A stretch of DNA of 33,864 bases from Actinomycetota bacterium (GTDB taxonomy: Bacteria > Actinomycetota > Acidimicrobiia > Acidimicrobiales > CADCSY01), in contig JAHWJH010000013.1 of assembly GCA_019348555.1 (NCBI GenBank), positions 1 through 33,864 on the forward strand, written 5' to 3'. Position numbers and translations under genes: made by a program. Below, piece by piece: positions 31,089 through 33,864 of the stretch (position 1 is its first letter; every line of letters begins with the position of its first letter). Below the pieces are notes generated by a model, which saw only the letters and a program-made list of their open reading frames with translations, was not told the DNA's origin and did not search any database.

Positions 31089-31823
31089 GTGCACTCCCTG
31101 GAGCCGGCCACGCTCGCCGCAGCCTTGGCACTGACACTCGTGCACCTGACGGCGGGCAACCTCCGCTTGCTCGAGGGCATCCCTCGCAGCCGCTGGCTGT
31201 CGCTTGCCGGAGGGATCTCGGTCGCCTACGTCTTCGTCCACCTTCTGCCCGAGCTCCAAGAGGGCCAGGCCGCTTTCAACGACAGCGAGTGGCTGCCGTT
31301 CTTGGAGCGCGATGTGTGGCTCATCGCCCTCAGCGGATTGGCTGCCTTCTACGGGCTCGAGCGACTGGCACTGACGTCCCGGTGGCGTCGACGGGAGGAG
31401 TCGGGCGAGGACAGCACCGGGTCGGCGGCCTTCTGGGTGAGCATCGGGTCCTTTGCCCTCTATAACGGCCTCATCGGCTACCTGCTGCTGGAGCGAGAGG
31501 AGGATGGCTTGGTAGCGCTGACCACCTTCGCCTTCGCCATGGCGGTCCACTTCCTGGTGACCGATTTCTCGCTCCGGGAGCACCACAAGCAGGCCTACGC
31601 AGAGGTGGGGAGATGGATCGTCTCCCTGGCCCTGATCGCCGGTTGGGCGGTGGGTCTGGCGGTGGAGCTGTCCGCGGCCGCCATCACCGTACCGCTGGCC
31701 TTCCTTGGCGGAGGGGTCATCCTCAACGTGCTCAAGGAGGAGCTTCCGACCGAGCGGCAAAGCCGGTTCGGGCCGTTCCTCGCCGGCGCCAGCGCCTACA
31801 CCGTCGTTCTCCTCGCGGTGTGA
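31089..31823 (+). CDS. Multi-pass membrane protein, distantly ZIP-like
   Basis: The GTG at 31089, eight bases after GGGGAGG, gives 244 residues with about seven or eight hydrophobic helices; the ORF-track extension to 30939 overlaps DUF72 and is unlikely. SLAGGISVAYVFVHLLPELQ recalls ZIP-type helices with an H-x-x-P-E motif, and AVHFLVTDFSLREHHKQAY and FLGGGVILNVLKEELP add polar residues within membrane parts. Metal transport is possible but the classic ZIP pair of metal motifs is not clear. It is co-directional with DUF72 upstream and DUF2254 downstream. Confidence 0.65.
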   Translation: MHSLEPATLAAALALTLVHLTAGNLRLLEGIPRSRWLSLAGGISVAYVFVHLLPELQEGQAAFNDSEWLPFLERDVWLIALSGLAAFYGLERLALTSRWRRREESGEDSTGSAAFWVSIGSFALYNGLIGYLLLEREEDGLVALTTFAFAMAVHFLVTDFSLREHHKQAYAEVGRWIVSLALIAGWAVGLAVELSAAAITVPLAFLGGGVILNVLKEELPTERQSRFGPFLAGASAYTVVLLAV

Positions 31824-31938
31824 TCGTTCCTTTGATGCAGCCAGCGCCTGCGCTCGACGCCGCAAACGGTCGGGGGGAACCATTGACCGCTCCACCATCA
31901 CCGAGCAGCAGCACGACATCGAAGCTAGAACGGGGCGG

Positions 31939-32004
31939 ATGACCAAGGACCTCCCTCAGGGCCCTCGGCGGGCGCCCGAGAGGCGATCCAGGCGAGTGGC
32001 GTAG
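31939..32004 (+). other. Possible 21-codon leader ORF before the DUF2254 gene
   Basis: An ATG at 31939 opens MTKDLPQGPRRAPERRSRRV, ending with TAG three bases before the GTG of the DUF2254 gene. TAGAAC lies seven bases before the ATG, so a leaderless transcript could begin there. The frame is strongly basic and may only be a way to load ribosomes. Coding cannot be proved. Confidence 0.3.
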
Positions 32005-32007
32005 CAC

Positions 32008-33372
32008 GTGCGGCTGTCCGTCAAGCTCGGTGCGCTGGTCGAGTACCTGCGGGGATCGCTGTGGTTTGGTCCTACCGTCGCCGTGGTCGTTGCGGTGGTC
32101 CTCGGCGTCGTGCTCACCGGCGTCAGGCCCTCAGAGGGCTCGCTCCTCGAGTCGTTGGCCTTCTCCGGCAGCGCAGAAGGCGCGGGTGGGATCCTCCGAG
32201 TCATCGCCACCTCGGCGATCACGATCAACACCCTCGTCTTTTCCCTGACGGTCCTCACCCTCCAGCTGGCGTCTCAGCAGTTCTCGCCGCGGCTGCTCCG
32301 CACCTTTCTCCGCGAAGGAAGGAACCAGGTGGTGCTGGGCGTGTTCTTGGCCACCTTCGTCTACGCCCTCGTGGTGTTGCGGGCCGTTCGCTCGGGACCC
32401 AGTCCCAACGAGCACGTGCCCGGCCTCGCCGTGACGGTCGCCTTCCTGTTCGTGCTCGCCACCATTGTCGCCTTCGTCGCCTTCATCGATCACATCGCCC
32501 AGTCCGTGCGCATCGACACCTTGATGAGACAGGTGGAGAAGGACACCCGATCGGTGATCCGCGCCCAACACCCCGAGCCGTGCCGCCCAGACGGGGAACC
32601 ACCCGTCCCGGAACCACCCGCCGACGCCGTGCCCGTCCCTGCCCGCCGTTCGGGGTTCGTGACCGCGGTGGCGATGCGATCATTGAAGCGACTCGCGCGT
32701 CGCCACGACCTAGTGCTGGCCGTGGTGCCGAAAGTGGGGGAGCGGGTGGTGGAGGGATCCCCGTTGGTCCTGGCCTGGCGAGGTCGGGAGGGTGACGGCC
32801 TCCCGGAGGCCGACGCCCTGGCCGAGGGCGTTCACGATGCCGTGGCGATCAGCTTCGAACGGACCATGCAGCAGGACATCGCTTACGGGCTGCGGCAACT
32901 GGTGGACGTAGCGGTGAAGGCTCTCTCGCCTGGCGTGAACGACCCGACCACGGCGGTGCATGCCCTTGGCCACCTGACCTCGGTGCTGTGTGTCTTGGTG
33001 GGCAGGGATCTATCTCCGCTCGTCCAAAGCGACGGTGACGGCGTCGCCCGGGTCGTCGTGCCGACACACGGGGTGAAGGACTATCTCGACTTGGCCTGCC
33101 GCCAGATCCGTCTCTATGGCGCTCGTGACACGGTGGTCACCGTGGAGCTGCTTCACCTGTTGCGAGACGTGGGCGGATGCGCGAGCAGGCACGAGGACCG
33201 CCGGGCCGTGCGGGACCAGGCGTTGATGGTGGTGGCGGCGGCCGAGAGGGAGGTCGTCGAGACCCACGACATGGACGCTGTCCGGCGAGCGGCTGCGGCG
33301 GTGGAGACAGCCTTGGCGAGTGCCGACGCGCGGCAAGGGCGCGTCCCCTCCGCTCAGATCGGAGTCACGTAG
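32008..33372 (+). CDS. DUF2254 membrane protein
   Basis: This 454-residue protein starts MRLSVKLGALVEYLRGSLWF. It has four N-terminal membrane helices, with TINTLVFSLTVLTLQLASQQ and FSPRLLRTFL between helices two and three as the family signature. A long cytosolic C-terminal part follows (ISFERTMQQDIAYGLRQLVD, VKALSPGVNDPTTAVHAL), which is conserved in DUF2254. The function is unknown; the topology suggests a channel- or sensor-like membrane complex. The GTG start has no strong ribosome site and follows a tiny basic ORF by three bases. It ends the rightward run of genes. Confidence 0.88.
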   Translation: MRLSVKLGALVEYLRGSLWFGPTVAVVVAVVLGVVLTGVRPSEGSLLESLAFSGSAEGAGGILRVIATSAITINTLVFSLTVLTLQLASQQFSPRLLRTFLREGRNQVVLGVFLATFVYALVVLRAVRSGPSPNEHVPGLAVTVAFLFVLATIVAFVAFIDHIAQSVRIDTLMRQVEKDTRSVIRAQHPEPCRPDGEPPVPEPPADAVPVPARRSGFVTAVAMRSLKRLARRHDLVLAVVPKVGERVVEGSPLVLAWRGREGDGLPEADALAEGVHDAVAISFERTMQQDIAYGLRQLVDVAVKALSPGVNDPTTAVHALGHLTSVLCVLVGRDLSPLVQSDGDGVARVVVPTHGVKDYLDLACRQIRLYGARDTVVTVELLHLLRDVGGCASRHEDRRAVRDQALMVVAAAEREVVETHDMDAVRRAAAAVETALASADARQGRVPSAQIGVT

Positions 33373-33612
33373 GACTCCGCCCCCGTCCTGAGGTCGGCGC
33401 CCGTCTCTTCTGGAACGACCCCTCCCTTCAGACGCGCTCTCCCCCGGCGTCCCGTTCAGGAGACCTCTCCGTCTGCGGCGTCTCGTCGCCGTGCGGCTCG
33501 GATCACCGTCGGGCGGACCGGCGGGTTGACGACGTTGCCGTACCCGTCTTCGTGCACTCCCTTCGGTCTACCCTCTCACCACCGCCCTCGTCGGCTGGCG
33601 CAGTGTCGAGGC

Positions 33613-33864
33613 TCACGACTCGGCCTCGACCTCGACGCGAGCTAGCGGCTCGACCGTCGGGCCGTTCAGCACCTCCCCCTGGTGGGAGAAGCGGGAACCG
33701 TGGCATGGGCAGTCCCAACTGGTCTCGGCTGCGTTCCAGTGGAGCGTGCAACCCATGTGGGTGCAGGTGATCGATACCGCATGGACGATGCCCTCGGGGT
33801 CGCGGTAGGCGCCCACGGTTTGGCCATCGGCTTCGACGACGCCGCCCTGACCTCGTTCGAGGTC
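33613..33864 (-). CDS. C-terminal Rieske [2Fe-2S] domain, partial
   Basis: The reverse frame is open from the right edge to a TGA at 33615-33613, giving the last 83 residues of a larger protein. DLERGQGGVVEADGQTVGAY is followed by the Rieske ligands in ITCTHMGC and DCPCHGSRF, then GEVLNGPTVEPL. This arrangement is typical of the C-terminal Rieske domain of FAD-dependent oxidoreductases of the DAO type, so the missing part is probably a flavoprotein. The GTG at 33816 in the ORF track is internal. No gene is seen in the 240 bases between it and DUF2254. Confidence 0.85.
   Translation of the reverse strand, partial: DLERGQGGVVEADGQTVGAYRDPEGIVHAVSITCTHMGCTLHWNAAETSWDCPCHGSRFSHQGEVLNGPTVEPLARVEVEAES

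Noticed and set aside
1-33864. Search for CRISPR arrays, tRNA genes, insertion sequences and attachment sites
   Set aside because: No regularly spaced repeats, cloverleaf sequences, transposase motifs or flanking direct repeats were found by eye.

Overview
The window is about 34 kb of very GC-rich, densely coding chromosomal DNA. A WhiB regulator, DUF3107, a paired set of ArsA/Get3-like ATPases, a PdtaS-type kinase and an LLM-class flavin oxidoreductase mark it as actinobacterial. The gene mix and the many GTG and apparently leaderless starts suggest a deep-branching lineage such as Acidimicrobiia. That placement is inference from gene content only. I see no tRNA, rRNA, CRISPR array, phage gene or transposase.

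The left third (1-9.4 kb) looks like core genome. It holds the start of an unknown leftward gene, an Mrp/NBP35 Fe-S carrier ATPase, DUF3107, two overlapping ArsA/Get3-like ATPases, a PHP-domain phosphatase, a PdtaS-like histidine kinase, an LLM oxidoreductase, a WhiB1-like protein, a diacylglycerol-kinase-family lipid kinase, a receiver-only response regulator, and a CopZ-like copper chaperone preceded by a CsoR-like operator.

The middle (9.5-16.9 kb) is an accessory carbohydrate and redox region. It has a GH1-like glycosidase coupled to an aldo/keto reductase. Facing them are a PhyH dioxygenase, a GH15 glucoamylase/trehalase-like enzyme, a VKOR-like membrane protein and a MarR regulator. The MarR gene and the VKOR gene share a TTGCA-N3-TGCA inverted repeat. 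A DUF3096 micro-protein and a STAS protein without the phosphorylatable serine follow.

From 17 to 21.6 kb lies an envelope-sensing set: a small secreted protein preceded by two related hairpin elements, an OmpR-type regulator and HAMP kinase with two small downstream lipoproteins, and a convergent third lipoprotein. Next come a conserved hypothetical, a RecQ helicase, and two tandem GT2 glycosyltransferases, one broken by a single-base frameshift.

The right end (26-33.9 kb) carries membrane and stress-type families (DUF389, DUF6328-like, LapA-like, DUF72, a ZIP-like membrane protein, DUF2254), a second GH15 gene, and the tail of a Rieske protein. The second GH15 follows a decayed VKOR remnant, so the VKOR-GH15 pair appears twice: once intact with MarR control, once with the VKOR destroyed. 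The second GH15 has no ATG, GTG or TTG that would give a full-length enzyme. A CTG, positioned where the dead VKOR frame ends, restores the full length.
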